A stretch of 64,000 nt of DNA, taken from positions 16,088,621 to 16,152,620 of the forward strand of contig NC_051433.1 in assembly GCF_001649575.2 (NCBI RefSeq), in the 5' to 3' direction. This DNA is from Kryptolebias marmoratus (taxonomy: Eukaryota; Chordata; Actinopteri; Cyprinodontiformes; Rivulidae). Below, one piece after another: positions 24,770-39,270 of the stretch (position 1 is its first letter; every line of letters begins with the position of its first letter). Position numbers and translations under genes: made by a program. Below the pieces are notes generated by a model, which saw nothing but the letters and a program-made list of their open reading frames with translations, searched no databases and had not been told where the DNA came from.

Positions 24770-25125
24770 GCCCGCCTCCACGAAAAATAGATGATTATAT
24801 AAATGTTTGTATGTCTGTTAGCAAAATATCTCATTAATCACTGGATGGATTTTAATGAAACTTTCACAAAGTAATTATTGAAATGATTTACTTTTTGAAT
24901 AATTTCAAGATGGCCACCACAGCTAATTGACTTTGGTGAACACAAAAATGGCCATCATTTGATCAAATTTATAGCTATTGAGCTGAAATTTAGCGTGGTA
25001 GTAGCGGAAAGTCATCCTCAACACATACTCTGAGCACAAACAGATTTTTTAATATCTCATCAGATTGTTTTTACAAGGTTTGACCAAAACGGCTATAATT
25101 CACTCCTTCCAGGAAATGTTAGGCC
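24770..25125 (+). repeat. Family A interspersed repeat
   Basis: The ordered markers are TGTCTGTTAGCAAAATATCT, TGGATGGATTTTAATGAAAC, CAAGATGGCCACCACAGC, TTTAGCGTGGTAGTAGCGG, CATACTCTGAGCACAAACAG and a terminal TTCCAGGAAATGTTAGGCCT. This is the cleanest full-length copy in the window. Confidence 0.8.
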
Positions 25126-26864
25126 TTTGATTTAATCATTTTTGAATGATTAATGAACTGAGTATTTTCACTGTTAAATCCCAAAACCAGGAGCTCAGAT
25201 TACTGAATGGTAATGTACATAAAAAAATAAAAATTAAAATCTGGATAAAGAGCCTGTTAATTATTCAAAATGAACCCCTGGAAATAGAAAGCCTTGAGAA
25301 CATTACAGGAAATACAGTAAATAGTTTTAGTCAATAAAAATTCTGTATGTGGTGCTCGTGGACAAAGCTCAAGTGATGCCTGAATGTGAAATATGACCTC
25401 AGAGCCATGCCTGCCTGGATATCACAAGATTAGAGTGTGGAAGCTCATTCAAAAGCATCTTTTTGTTTCCTCGGTCGTTGCTCTACATCCTGCTGCTCAC
25501 CTCGGGCTGCTGCAGCTCACAGAGTCTGTAGTTTTCAGGAATAAAGACTCAAACAAACGTTCGTGTAGAGGAAGAGAAGAACAGAAAACTCGGATGTGGA
25601 GAATGACAGACAGTGCTACATCACAGCCCATTATTTTTCTTATCTGTGTTTTTAATTTAACATTGCTTCGGAGTTGAAACAGAAATGCTGGAGAAAAATA
25701 CAGTATTTTAATTTGTAATGGTAATTCAGTCAGAGATCGATTCATTAAAAACAAGTCCTGCTCCTAAATAACATTATAAGTAGCTTTGAAACACTTTTAT
25801 CTCAAATTATTGACAAAAATTATGTTAAGGACATAAAGGATCTGCATTAGAGTTAAAAGGACTGTTGAGCAGCTAGAATCCTCTGTCAGACAAGAATGGG
25901 ACAACATTCCCTCTAAAACCTCCAGCAGCTGCTCTCCTCAGCTCCTAGATGTTTACAGACTGATGTTAAAAGAAGATGAGATGTTTCACAGAGAGAAACA
26001 TGGACCTGACCCATTTGTTGCATTTGTTGTGTTGCTGCCATAAATTTCAAAATTACATTTTTATTTTCTTAAAAAAGGGGCCTTTTTCTTAGTTTCAACA
26101 TTTGATATGTTTACTATGTTCCATGACGAACAAAATCTGGGTTTATAAGATCTGAAAATCACAGCATTCTGTTTTTATTTACATTTTTGATAACCAGTTG
26201 TAATAACCTTAATTATAATCTTAAAAATCTGTTTTCTTAAATTAAATATGAAAGTGAAGTTAAAAGTAAAGCAATAACATGAAAGTTTTCGTTCTAACAA
26301 ACATTTTATCAATCTCTTTTATGTTTTTTCATGGCTGTATGGATGAAATTTTAATTGTACAATTTTGTTTTACTAAAGAAGTCAAATTCCTTCCCCTGAA
26401 TCGGGCGGTTTTCCCAGTGATGATGCCTCATGGCTGTGAGACTGTTCAGGCTGCACCACATGTGACCCCTCATGTGCTCACTACACTGTTCAGGAGGAAA
26501 TAAATCCCCCCGAAAAGAGCACCTGACTCAACATACCACAAATAATCAACCTTTAGCTTCTTTTTTTTTCTTCCTCTTCTTTCTCCACTTCATACTATCT
26601 GAGCAGTGTTCGCTTATAGACTGTGGGAGTGAACCCAAAATCTCAAACAACCATTGAGAAGGATAGAGTAGTATCTAAACAAAATGGTTGCTGGTTGTTC
26701 TATTTTAAAAAAATAAACACAAAAGCCTTGTGGAACCGCCTGAACTGTCAGTGAAAAGACATAAAAGCCATTGTGAGATGAAACCTTCTTTGAGATTTTA
26801 AAATGGTTCCATAAAAACCTTATTGTGAAAACAATATGAGCTGCTAACTCCAGCATTTACTGAT

Positions 26865-27065
26865 AAAAAAATGTTGGTGCTTGGATTATGTGTTGTGAAT
26901 GACTCTCAGCTCCAATGCCAAATTTTAACACAATAACTGTTAAACTGACTGAATTATAGCCAATTTTATGTTCCCTAAGGTCAGTTGGGTGTGGCAGCCA
27001 TCTTGAATTGGGTTGGCTCCAAAGGTTAATCATTTACATATATATATATCCAGTGATTTATTTTC
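26865..27065 (-). repeat. Family A repeat, reverse partial copy
   Basis: Read on the minus strand, it has AATTCAAGATGGCTGCCACA, AAACTGACTGAATTATAGCC in reverse, and the GAGAGTCATTCACAACACAT block. It is truncated before the GTTAGCAAAATATCTC end. Confidence 0.7.
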
Positions 27066-29289
27066 CCTGGAGCTTTCATTAAACTCAAACCAAACCCAGC
27101 AGCTGTACTACAGAGCTGTGAAAGACCACTTCTGACAGTCATTTTATGACTTTCTACACACTGGCATGAAAAATTCCTCTTTTGTTATGGCCCCGAAACT
27201 TTCTTTTAGCTGTAAATCTGCTGGGCGTTAAGCTGTGGGGCTTTGATCATGTGCAGAATTGTTATGAATGCTTTCTATGTCTGAAAGGGCGCAGAGAAAA
27301 AGACATCTGACTTATAGAAGAGCCTCATCATATTTCAGGTCATTCCATTTAAAATGGACCTCAAGTTGACGCAGCAGAAAAAGCTCATAGTTATATCTAA
27401 TAACTATAAGCTCATTTCTTCATGCTGGTTGACCTCTGTTGTCTTCTTGTGGAGCTGCCGAAGCTGTCGCAGAACCTGTTTGTGTCATTAGTGTAAACTT
27501 TATCACAGCCAGGTCAGATTAAATAAATTATGAGACAGCTATTATGGTTTGGCTTCAGTTGAGGTCTTTTGTTGCATGTTTCATTATTCACTGAAGGGAT
27601 TTGACAGAGAAAGCAGCAAGTCCCCCACCACCACCACCACCTTACAAAAAAAAACCTGAAAGTTTAATCCAGCCCCTCCTGCCTGGATGAGCACAAAAAC
27701 GCTGCAGGAGTGTCCACCACATGACCAGAGGAAACTACATGAAGTGGAGCTAATATTTCATATGTACTAATGCAAATGCATGTGTATTATCTACATAATA
27801 ATGCTGCCAATGATGCACAGTGTTGAAATAACATGACGAAAAAGGAAAGAAAAGAATAAAGAATCAAAAAAACAAACAAAGAAAAACTGTCTGCTGCCAC
27901 TAGAGGGAGCTTTCATGCTGCAAGTGTAAAATAAACAAAATAAATAAGGGCCTTCTTAGTCAGTTTCATGCTCCTGTATTTGTTCATGAAATCTAAATAA
28001 AAGACTTGTTGATTGTCTTAATGCTTTTCTTGGTATATAAGGTATAATAATATCAATAAAGGTGTTTATGTTTTGTATTTTATGCCATTAGCACTAAATT
28101 GTTGCTATTGTTTCATATTTCGTTTGTTTAGGTTTAAATAAATTAGGTGAAAAAGATTTCTGTTAATGTTCTGTTGTGAATCTTTTTTTTTTTTGGTAAA
28201 CATTGGACTTTTTTGTAGATACATGATATTGATTATTTATTTGTGTTTATACCCTGATGTTAAAATTAGGTCGACTTTGCATAGAAATGTTTTAATTATT
28301 ATAGTTTCTTTTGATGCATTCTTACCTTTCTTCTGTGCTAAATAAAACTTTTAAATTTTTGTATCATGTGATAAAACAGTATTAACTCCAGCATAAAGAT
28401 GTAAACTGAACTATGTTTTGTTTTTCAGTGTGCTTATATAGACTGGTTGTTGCAAAAAAAAAAAAAAGACAATCAGGCTCTGAGTTAAAATAAAAAAATA
28501 AATCTATTATTATTTGTTAACAAAAATTTTCTTAACAACACAAAAAAATACATAAAAGTATTTGATATATTTATTGAATAACAGTTTACATCGGTTAGAC
28601 TGAAACAATTTTAAATCAGTAATTTTTATTTACAAAGTTCTCGTCCCATAATAACTACGTCATCATTAATCGACCATGTGCCCTTCGAGGGCTGCTTAAT
28701 GACTACTTCCGTCTCTCCCGACGTGTAATTGTGTGAAATGAGACCAAGAATTTATACATTACTGAGACAAAAGTTAATAAAGCATTTTACAGACTCTAAA
28801 ACTTCAGTCTGTTTTATAACAGTTTTCGGAGAGGACGCTGCTCGGTGTGCGGTAAAACAAAAAAACTACTTACCACCCACCTAAATTAACCGGCACGTAT
28901 TGGAGACAAAAACGCACGCACCCGGCGCAACGCGGGAAACGCTGTTGTGTTGGTTCACCGAGAAGCAACCGCCGCGCTACCCTTCAAATTCACGCGTACA
29001 ATTAACTAACCAGGGGCTACAAATGTGTATGTTTTTCTTTCTGTGTGCTGCGCTTTGACTCGAGAGAGTTTATCCTCCGAGGGGTAACCCGCCGTCCTCC
29101 CGCTCTGGTGTTTCCGGGCCGGGTGAAGTGATCCGGGGCGGCAGTTATCCTCTGTCGGTCACCGCGCTGCTCCTTAACGTCTGTCGCTGTCGCCACCGCG
29201 CGAGCGGCTGTTAGCTCCGACACAAAGAGAGAGGTCCTGCTAAGCAGCTAAAGCAAACAAACAAACTCTTCTGCCACTTCTTTTAAAAG

Positions 29290-31871
<2,582 letters not shown>

Positions 31872-32616
31872 TTTGTGCGAAGCTGTCCGGGTGTTTAAAC
31901 ACCACTCATCTCTAAGCAATAAGGTCCACCCCTGCCTCGTCGCAGGTCCGAGCCTCGGACGGTCAGAGGATCTGGACACTACAGGATATGTAGGATTCTT
32001 CAGCCTTTTAAAATGCTGGATGGTCTGAAAGTTCCGCTGTTATTTCAGCCGCTATATTATAAGAGTTCAAAGTGTTTAAAATGTAATTTCTAATAATATT
32101 TTGCATATTTATGTGCAGCTGTCAAATTTGATCTGTTATCTGTGATTTGGGACTCACTCAGTTCCAGTCAGACACTATAGTGCCTCCCACTGAGTTCTTC
32201 CTAAATAGTTTCCTAGCTTGCGGATGTCCGAAATCAGGGGTTAGAACTAAATATGATTAAACCTTTTGTGGGATTGTGGAAGGATAAAACTGCACGCTTT
32301 GTAAGGTGAAGCAATGAAAAACAGTCGGTGCTTTAAACAACCTGAGGTTACAGGAGTTTTGGTTTGGGTTTTTTTTCCCTCAAAGTTGAATTTTCTGTCA
32401 GTTCTTTGCACCGTTTGGGTCCAAATTATATCAGAGGGGCTTTAAAGCTGCGTCTTTCCTGAAAACTGAAGTTCTTGGATTCAAAACAAAAATGTCCAAT
32501 GTAGTTTTTGCAGAATTAAATTTGCTGTTGCATCTTTGTTTTTATTGTAGATTTTATCCAAACCTAATGCACAGTTTTAAAAAAAAAATAGATATTGTTT
32601 ATATAGAGTTGAACAA

Positions 32617-32622
32617 AATAAA
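32617..32622 (+). promoter_or_regulatory. cdk2: cdk2 polyadenylation signal
   Basis: A canonical AATAAA about 745 bp after the stop codon, in the text GAACAAAATAAACTTG. The sequence 31872-32616 is therefore the likely 3' UTR. Confidence 0.6.
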
Positions 32623-32782
32623 CTTGTTTAAAAGGTCGTTGGTGGTTGTACGCTTACATTATCAAGTCGACAGGTGGAACGTCGTCGGGCAGGAGTAGAA
32701 ACGCCTTTAATTTGAAGGGGCAGCGGAGTCTTATACTGGAGGTAAACGTAAGAATTCATCTTTTTTTTTTTTTTTCCTTTTA

Positions 32783-32846
32783 GAGTCGAGACGAGCTGGA
32801 GCCTGTCTCCTGCAGGGGTGGGGTACACCCTGGACCCATATCCAAA
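32783..32846 (-). repeat. LINE 3'-tail fragment
   Basis: GACGAGCTGGAGCCTGTCTC and GGGGTACACCCTGGACCC match the reverse of the LINE trailer better preserved at 33240-33535 and 43668-43867. Confidence 0.55.
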
Positions 32847-33239
32847 GTGAGACTCAGAATTAGAGACTGCTCTCAGAGGTCGACTGATGAGGGTTTCTAA
32901 ATAATTAATGATGGTCTGCAGGAATCAGGGCAGCTGATGGGTCAGTTTATGAAACTAATTTTAAATGTGACGGTTTAGATTTCATGCAGACGGATTTATT
33001 TAGATTTGGAAGAAAAACAAACAGTTGAAGACATCTGGAATAATACTTAGAGCATTCAATAATAATAATAATAACAATAATAGGTCTCAGAATGTAACTC
33101 AAGTATAAGAACTCTTATTCCCACCTGTGTGCTTACCTTTAAATGAACTTTTTCTCAGGAGTGCCTTTGTTGAAAATCTGCCTAAATAATTGGTTGACTA
33201 GTCAGTCGCACTTGAACAGTCCGCCATTGTTTAATTAAG

Positions 33240-33535
33240 TCATCCATCCATCTTCTTTCCGTTTCAAAGATAGGTGGGGGACACCCTGGACAGGTCACAA
33301 GTCCATCGCAGGGACACAGAGACAAATAACCACTCACACTCTCACCTAGGGATGATTTTAAGAGTTACCAATTACCCTAACATTCATGTTTTTGGTCTGT
33401 GGGAGGAAAGCCCGGGGTATACCCATGTGAGCACAGGGAGAACATGTAAACTCCACCCAGGTTGGGAATTGATCATCCAACCTTCTTGCTGCGAGGCGAC
33501 AGCTCTAACCACTGCACCACCTGTTAAATTAGCTG
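33240..33535 (-). mobile_element. LINE 3' UTR/tail, reverse orientation
   Basis: It starts with CATCCATCCATC (reverse of a GGATGGATG tail), then GGGGGACACCCTGGACAGGT, AGTCCATCGCAGGGACACAG, TTTTTGGTCTGTGGGAGGAA, GCACAGGGAGAACATGTAAA and CTGCGAGGCGACAGCTCTAA. This text is a hallmark of an abundant teleost LINE 3' end (probably L2-type). No intact reverse transcriptase is present. Confidence 0.8.
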
Positions 33536-33619
33536 TCTTACTTAATTCACACCAACTAGTCAAATACACCTTAAAACAGCAGATCAGATTATTTGAGCGG
33601 GAAATGGAAGAAACAATGA

Positions 33620-33705
33620 ATATCTTACCTGTTGTAGATAACTTTAAATGATTACCTCGGTTTGGAGAAACAGAGTTTAATTCTGACCAGATTGATGAAA
33701 GAAAA
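33620..33705 (+). repeat. Family B arm (partial)
   Basis: AATATCTTACCTGTTGTAGATAAC then CCTCGGTTTGGAGAAACAGA and TTAATTCTGACCAGATTGAT. No opposite arm is recognised beside it. Confidence 0.6.
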
Positions 33706-33895
33706 TAATCTAATTTTCTATGCCTGAAACAATTCACTTTGATAATAATTATGTACACAGATACAGCGTTAAAAGCGGCACACGGAACAACAGACTTAAA
33801 TCCCAGCCAAGCCAAACTGATCCTCTGTCCGATTCAGACATAACTGCTTGAGGCTTTATGACAGTCAGTGCTCACGAATCTCTGAGAAAAAGGTG

Positions 33896-33901
33896 TTTAT
33901 T
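33896..33901 (-). promoter_or_regulatory. olfml3: Candidate olfml3 polyadenylation signal
   Basis: Minus-strand AATAAA about 515 bp after the olfml3 stop. Confidence 0.4.
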
Positions 33902-34102
33902 AAAAGGAGATGACTCCAAAGTGCTGCACCATACCTCCAACTGGGTGTAGCAGGGAAAGATACAAGAAAATGAACATATTGAACAAAAACAGACCGTCTA
34001 ACAGGTGAAACGGAAAATAATCATAACAAGCACATGTAAACATGGATATGTGTAGATGAAAAGAAATGCACTGGACCAAAAAAGTAAATTAAGTAGTGGT
34101 GA

Positions 34103-34120
34103 TGTGTGTGTGTGTGTGTG
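34103..34120 (+). repeat. (TG)9 microsatellite
   Basis: A short pure TG run downstream of olfml3. Confidence 0.9.
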
Positions 34121-34416
34121 GTACAGCAGGTTCTCACACACAATCTAACATTTGGTTTCCAATGACTGCCGAGGATGCTAAAATGGTGACATTTGCATTT
34201 AAAACACCAGAATTAGGCAAACAAAGTAATAAAATGAAAAATAAATTTTGATGGTTCTGATGCTGTCTTAAAGGGATAGCCAATTATTTTCTAGTGTGAA
34301 GTGTATGGTGGAGTTCAAACACTGTTTTGGGTTTTGACTGAAGTAAAATAGATGCCACACATGCTGGTACAGTCAAAAAACAAAACAAAAAACTGCTTGC
34401 TTTGGTTTTGTTCAGC

Positions 34417-37400
34417 TCAAATTTCTAACTTCTGTTTCATAGTAAGTTTGTAGAGGATCTGGTAGCCGTCGTCCCAGGCGTAGAGCAGCTGCTCCTGTGG
34501 GTTGTACTTCAGGCTGGAGTGAGATCCGTAGCGTTTGGGGAAGTAAACCAGAGGCGCCTCCTCGCTCGTCACCAGGTCGTTCACGTCAAACACGCACTGC
34601 ACTTGTGAGCGACCGGGCTGCTTGGTGTTGTACACCACGTACAGAGTGCCGCAGATGACGAAGCCCACCTCTGCATTCTCTCTCGGACAGTTCGTGTCCC
34701 ACATCTGCTCGATGTCCAACGAGCCGCTGTCCATCTTGGCCAGGGAGATGTGCCTCTCGTTCTGCCGCGTGGCGTAAATGGCCCACAGGCCTTCCTCGTC
34801 CACAGCCAGGTCCATGACCGTGTCGGGGTTCAGGCCGTACACGGGGACGTGGTCCTGAACTGGAAACACCGTGCTGTCTGTCACAGAGCTGTTCCCCATG
34901 TCGTATTTAACCACCATTATCTCCTCGGCCTGGGTTACGTAGTACACGTGGTTATTGTAGACCACGTGGCCCGTCCCCCTCCAGGCGGACGGGAGCTTCA
35001 GGTTAGTGGACAGAGAGAGGCCCTGCGAGCGGGTGAAGTCTTTGACGTCAGCGAACTCGTTGATGGTGTCCTCAGCTGTCCCGTTGAAGATGAAGACCTT
35101 CCCCGAGGCTCCGCTGGTGTCTTTGGTCCACGTGCCCTTTGACCCTCCGACTCGCTTCAGGATCTTCATGGCTTTTATACTGGACATCATGTCACTGCAG
35201 TCTGCAAATGAGACGTGGACGTGCTTATCATTGCTGGTCAAAAATCTCCAGCAGCTTTAAAATGTTTTTTTTTTTTTTTGAAGAACCCTGAAAATGCATT
35301 GTGTGTTTTAGCTCTCCTTCCAATCTAGTGTTTCAAGATGATTGTTTCAATCTGCAAAACTAACTTAGCTTAAATAAAAGGCTCTGGTATTTCAAATAAA
35401 AAAAATCTTCATTTATAATAACTGCATAAATCTCAGTTACCAGTTACGGTTATAAACATTCAATATCTTACCTGCTGTAGATAGGTCTTTGAACGACCTC
35501 AGTTTGGAGAAACAGTCTTTTGTCAGTCCTGTCAGAACCAAACTCTGTTCTGTTTTCACTGCAGCAGGTGAGATAATAATTGTTCCTATCCTTTCCACAG
35601 GACCACACTTTCAAAAGATTGGAACTGTCACTTTAAGCTTTCGTGCTCTTCCTGGGGGTTTAGAATAGTTTGAGACACCAAGCCGCCGTTCAGATGGGAA
35701 TATGTAAATGTCAACCTTTTGTCCACACAGTAACTGGTTCTTAGGACCTCCAGAACAGTATTTTTTATAAAAACTGTACTAGATTGAATAAATAATGAAA
35801 CGCCACCCTTGCGTTTTCGCGTAAACAGTTATGTCATAACCCCACCTCTAACTTAATCTACAACCTGAGGGCATCCTCTTATTTTTCTATGTGTTTTCAT
35901 TTCAAGTAGAGAAAACAGGAAACCAAGTGTACAAACTTTACGTGCATATTCCACAATTTATTTCCTGATTTCTGTGTGTTTTGGTGGCAGCATTACGGCA
36001 CCGTCCACACGCCTGGCAAGGATGCTGCAGTGTTTTGGGTTGTTTCAGGTGATTCTGTTCGGTTGAAGACAATCTGAGAAACGGTACAGTGCGTTTCCAT
36101 GCAGAAAAGCCCTAAATATGTGTGAACATGCATCGTTGTCAGTCTCTGAAACTTGTCCCGGCTGTACCTCAGCTCTTATCCAATGTCAGATTTATGTTTT
36201 TATTTTTTAAATAAATCCTCTGCAGCAGTCATTGGGCTTGGAGATGGCTGTCACAGATGGAATAATCATTTTAAATGAATTATTTAGGCTGTTTATTAGA
36301 ATACATATTACAGTAAATGGTCACTTTTATGTAAAATGACCCACAAGAAGCATCGGTGGTGATGTTGTTCAAGTGGGCTTAGAGAACAAGAAATAAAAAG
36401 ACCAGCTTTCCCTTTGATGGATAAATATTTAGCCTCCTAAACCACGGCAGGTTCAGTGTTTTAGCTGTGTCTCACCTGTGAGTTTGAAGTATTTGGAGTT
36501 CTGCTTCTTGGTCACCAGAGTCACCTGCTGCTCTATCAGCTTGTCGTCCACGTCCACACACGGCTGGGCCCCGTTATGGGTCTCCAGGTAGTCCAGTTCC
36601 CGTTCCACCCGGTCCACCCTCGTCCCCACGCTGTCCAGGTTCGTTCTCAGAGTTTCCTTCTCTTTGTCCAGACTCTCCAGCTGCAAAACCATCTGCTGCT
36701 TCAGCTCCCGCAGCTCCGAGGCATAGCGGGTGGTCTGCTCTTGCCACAGAGTGATCCTGTCCTGTTTTTAATCAGATCCATCAGTGTTGGACACAACCTG
36801 TTTACGTTTCTGTGTAAAAAAACCATTAACTATAGCATTTATTTTTCTTTATAGACACAGTGAATGCTAGAAATGACTCAAGGTGACAATCTGGACATAC
36901 AGGGTCAGTCAAGTGTTTTTCAGTGAAATGTTCTGAATGTTTTCTACTGCAGCTTTGAAACAGATCTGTGAACGGAAGAAAGAAAATTAGAAGAGATCCC
37001 ATCTACAGGTAATATGAGCTAACAAATCAGAGACTGAAGGACAGGGATAACTCATAATAGATAACTTTGCTAAGAAACTATTTTAGATTGGACTTTTTAG
37101 GCACTATAGTCAAAAAGATTGTTCCTCATAATGAAGTTTATGAAAAATACCAAAGCTGGCACAGTTTATACTATAACTTTAGCACCAACCTGGTGATTCC
37201 CAAAGAGCTGTTAGCTGAAAACAGGACATACAGCCAATGACCAGCTGAAGGATGATGCGTCTTTCAGGTCTTTGATGATTTTTTTTCCTCTTTTTGTTAA
37301 AGAGATGAGTTTCAGATAATGTCCTTCTGCTGTAAATAGTATTTTTGAGGCCTGAAGCTTCTTCTTTTGTCCTCCACTTGTCAACCCTCCTTATATTTGA

Positions 37401-37871
37401 AGCACACCCTGCACAATACGCTGTCAGGCTCAGGTACAAGAACCGGACAGAAAATGAGTGGAAGAGCAGCCAAAGTGCAAAGGAAATGTTTTGAAAGACC
37501 TTCAGTAAGCATGGAGAACTGTTGATACAGACCAGTTTAAAATTATTACAAGAAAGTCCTTATTTTTTATAGCACTACTAAACATTCAGACTTAAAAGCT
37601 GCACATTTTCTCCAGATGAGACGCTCATATCCTGTACAGATGATGAAGAGCAGTATTTTCCAGTATTTTCCCCAGGATTTGCCCACATCTGCATTCCATT
37701 GCATCTGTCATGTCCCTGAAAGTTTCCTGTCGGGGAGGGGGGACTCTGGAGCGCCGGTCAAGACAGTCTTACCTCGATGGCAAGCAGCCTCCTCTCCAAG
37801 TAGTCAATCAGTGCTTGATGCTGAGCCGTGGCGACGCAGGCCAAAGCAACCAAGACCACGAGCCCTCTCAT
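34417..37871 (-). CDS. olfml3: Olfactomedin-like protein 3, secreted matrix glycoprotein
   Basis: Exons: 37871-37773, 36761-36476, 35201-34417 (TGA); 1170 nt, 389 aa (human OLFML3 is 406). The signal peptide is MRGLVVLVALACVATA, cut before QHQ. A coiled coil follows (about 20-110: DYLERRLLAIE, LDKEKETLRTNLDSVGTRVD, DYLETHNGAQPC). The olfactomedin domain fills exon 3 (about 129-389): MKILKRVGGSKGTWTKD, WDTNCPRENAEVGFVICGTL, YFPKRYGSHSSLKYNP and the end AWDDGYQILYKL. The cysteines in the DCSDM and CPREN segments are the usual OLF disulfide partners. The coiled coil and the WDTxCPRENAE / YAWDDGYQI phrases favour OLFML3 over OLFML1 or myocilin. The family member is known as a secreted scaffold that binds BMP-related proteins in dorsoventral patterning; that role is by homology. 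Fish may carry two copies, so the a/b name is left open. Confidence 0.88.
35459..35645 (+). repeat. Family B foldback, compact copy in olfml3 intron 2
   Basis: The plus arm CAATATCTTACCTGCTGTAG..GAACGACCTCAGTTTGGAG is followed within 60 bp by the minus arm GCAGGTGAGATAATAATTGTTC..GGAACTGTCACTTTAAG. The middle seen in larger copies is missing. Confidence 0.75.
37165..37520 (-). repeat. Family C element copy in olfml3 intron 1
   Basis: TTTTGTCCTCCACTTGTCAACC, CACCCTGCACAATAC and CAGGTACAAGAACCGGACAG align with the element in avil intron 13 (46682-47203) in the same order. Ends are not clear here. Confidence 0.6.
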
Positions 37872-38704
37872 TGTGGGTCAGCTCGGTCACTTTGAGCTCT
37901 CTTCATAAAATCCTGACTGGAGTGGAGGGAGAGGGAGCGCAGGAGCCAGCAGACTCCCAGAGGTGGGCTGGAATGTTTTACTAAGCTGTCTGGGAGGAGC
38001 CAGAAGGAAATGGAAGCACAAGATGCAATTCTTCTAACTGGATCTCTGTTTGACGCTCGTCCTGGCTGGTGGCTTGGTTGTAATAAACTGCAGGTTTGGC
38101 TCTAAGGTTGGCGGACAGGATATTAATGTGAAACATGACCACAACTTACGTAAGAGAAGGAAGAAATTTGCTGGAGTCAATAAGGCAGAAAGGAGGGGGA
38201 AAGCAGTGGGTTGGGTTTATATTTTGAATAAAATAGGTCCTATTGAGCACAGCCTCTTCTGGTTTTATTCCTTATTTATTTAAGGAAAGACAACTTTAAA
38301 TTGGAAAATGGCCTCTGAACAAAGTTAACACAAGGCTTCTTCTCTTTAAGTGACATCTGGAAGTTTAGGTACCTGGCTGAACGTTTCATAAAGCTTTCTG
38401 TTTGCAGATATGGTTGGATCAGATATTTCAGAAAGCTTCGGGGGCTGGAGGTCTCAGGTGTTTGTGTTAGGCTTGGATGGGTTTTGATGTTTTTAATTTC
38501 CTCCAAATTCCTTGGATCGCTCTTTCACGCAGTGCACTGTTCATGGAGAAATGCAGATCAGTCTTTCTTTGAGGAAATGAGTTTTTTTAAACAGTTCGGT
38601 GATTTATTTATTTATTTTTTGTCTGAACTTGTTGGGAAACTTAAAGATTTTTTGCAGTTTTTGATCCTTAAAGTTTCAGCCTGTCATAAATAATGAATAA
38701 TGAC

Positions 38705-39270
38705 TTTTCTTGCACTCAGTCATGATCAGCTGTTTTGGCTATAATTCAGTCAGTTTTACAGATATTGTTCCAAAATTTAGTGTTGTAGTCACTCAGCTTA
38801 ATTTTTAACACGTTCTTAGCATTTTAAGATTGTACAAAATCTTTGCTCTTAATTTTTTGGACTCAACTCTGTCTGTTAGCAAAATATCTCATGAACTGCT
38901 GCTTTTAATCAAACTTTCAGGAAATAATAACTGGATGTACATCTACAGATGATTCATTTTTAGAGCCAACCCAATTCAAGATGGTTGCCACAACTAATAA
39001 TTAACATTAGGCAACACAAAAATGACTATAACTCAGTCAGTTTTACCAAATTTGGGCTAAAATTTGATGTGGTAGTAACTGAGAGTCATTCACAACATAT
39101 ACTCTGAGTGGGGCATCTCACGATATTGCATGAGATAATAAATAGCATTATTTTTGACTAAAACAACTACAACTCTGTAAATTCTCAACATATGATCTTA
39201 GTCTAAATCTCTTGAAATGTATGAAAGGTGAAGGGTGACATGAATTTCTTTGAGGAATGCCAGACCTTTA
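38705..39270 (+). repeat. Family A: partial copy followed by a fuller copy
   Basis: First partial copy (about 38730-38835): GGCTATAATTCAGTCAGTTT, AGATATTG, TTTAGTGTTGTAGTCACTCA. Second (about 38865-39270): TGTCTGTTAGCAAAATATCT, CAATTCAAGATGGTTGCC, TTTGATGTGGTAGTAACTGA, CATACTCTGAGTGGGGC, ending TTTGAGGAATGCCAGACCTT. Confidence 0.75.

Larger units (their letters stand above)
24543..29289. other. pmel-cdk2 divergent intergenic region
   Basis: The left edge holds the pmel 5' UTR and promoter; the stretch 24590-24750 is proximal. Family A copies occupy about 24770-25125 (plus) and 26865-27065 (minus). From about 28840 to 29289 the sequence turns GC- and CpG-rich (for example CGGCGCAACGCGGG and the 29090-29220 block) without a TATA box near the gene, fitting a CpG-type housekeeping promoter for cdk2. 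The rest is AT-rich with no supported gene; small ORFs near 25400-25680 and 26280-26660 are unsupported. Confidence 0.6.
31872..34416. other. Intergenic cdk2-olfml3: 3' UTRs and repeat debris
   Basis: The genes are convergent. It holds the cdk2 3' UTR (to about 32640), a LINE-tail fragment (32783-32846), a second reverse LINE tail (33240-33535), one family B arm (33620-33705), a TG microsatellite (34103-34120) and the olfml3 3' UTR with a minus-strand AATAAA at 33896-33901. No additional gene is seen. Confidence 0.6.
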
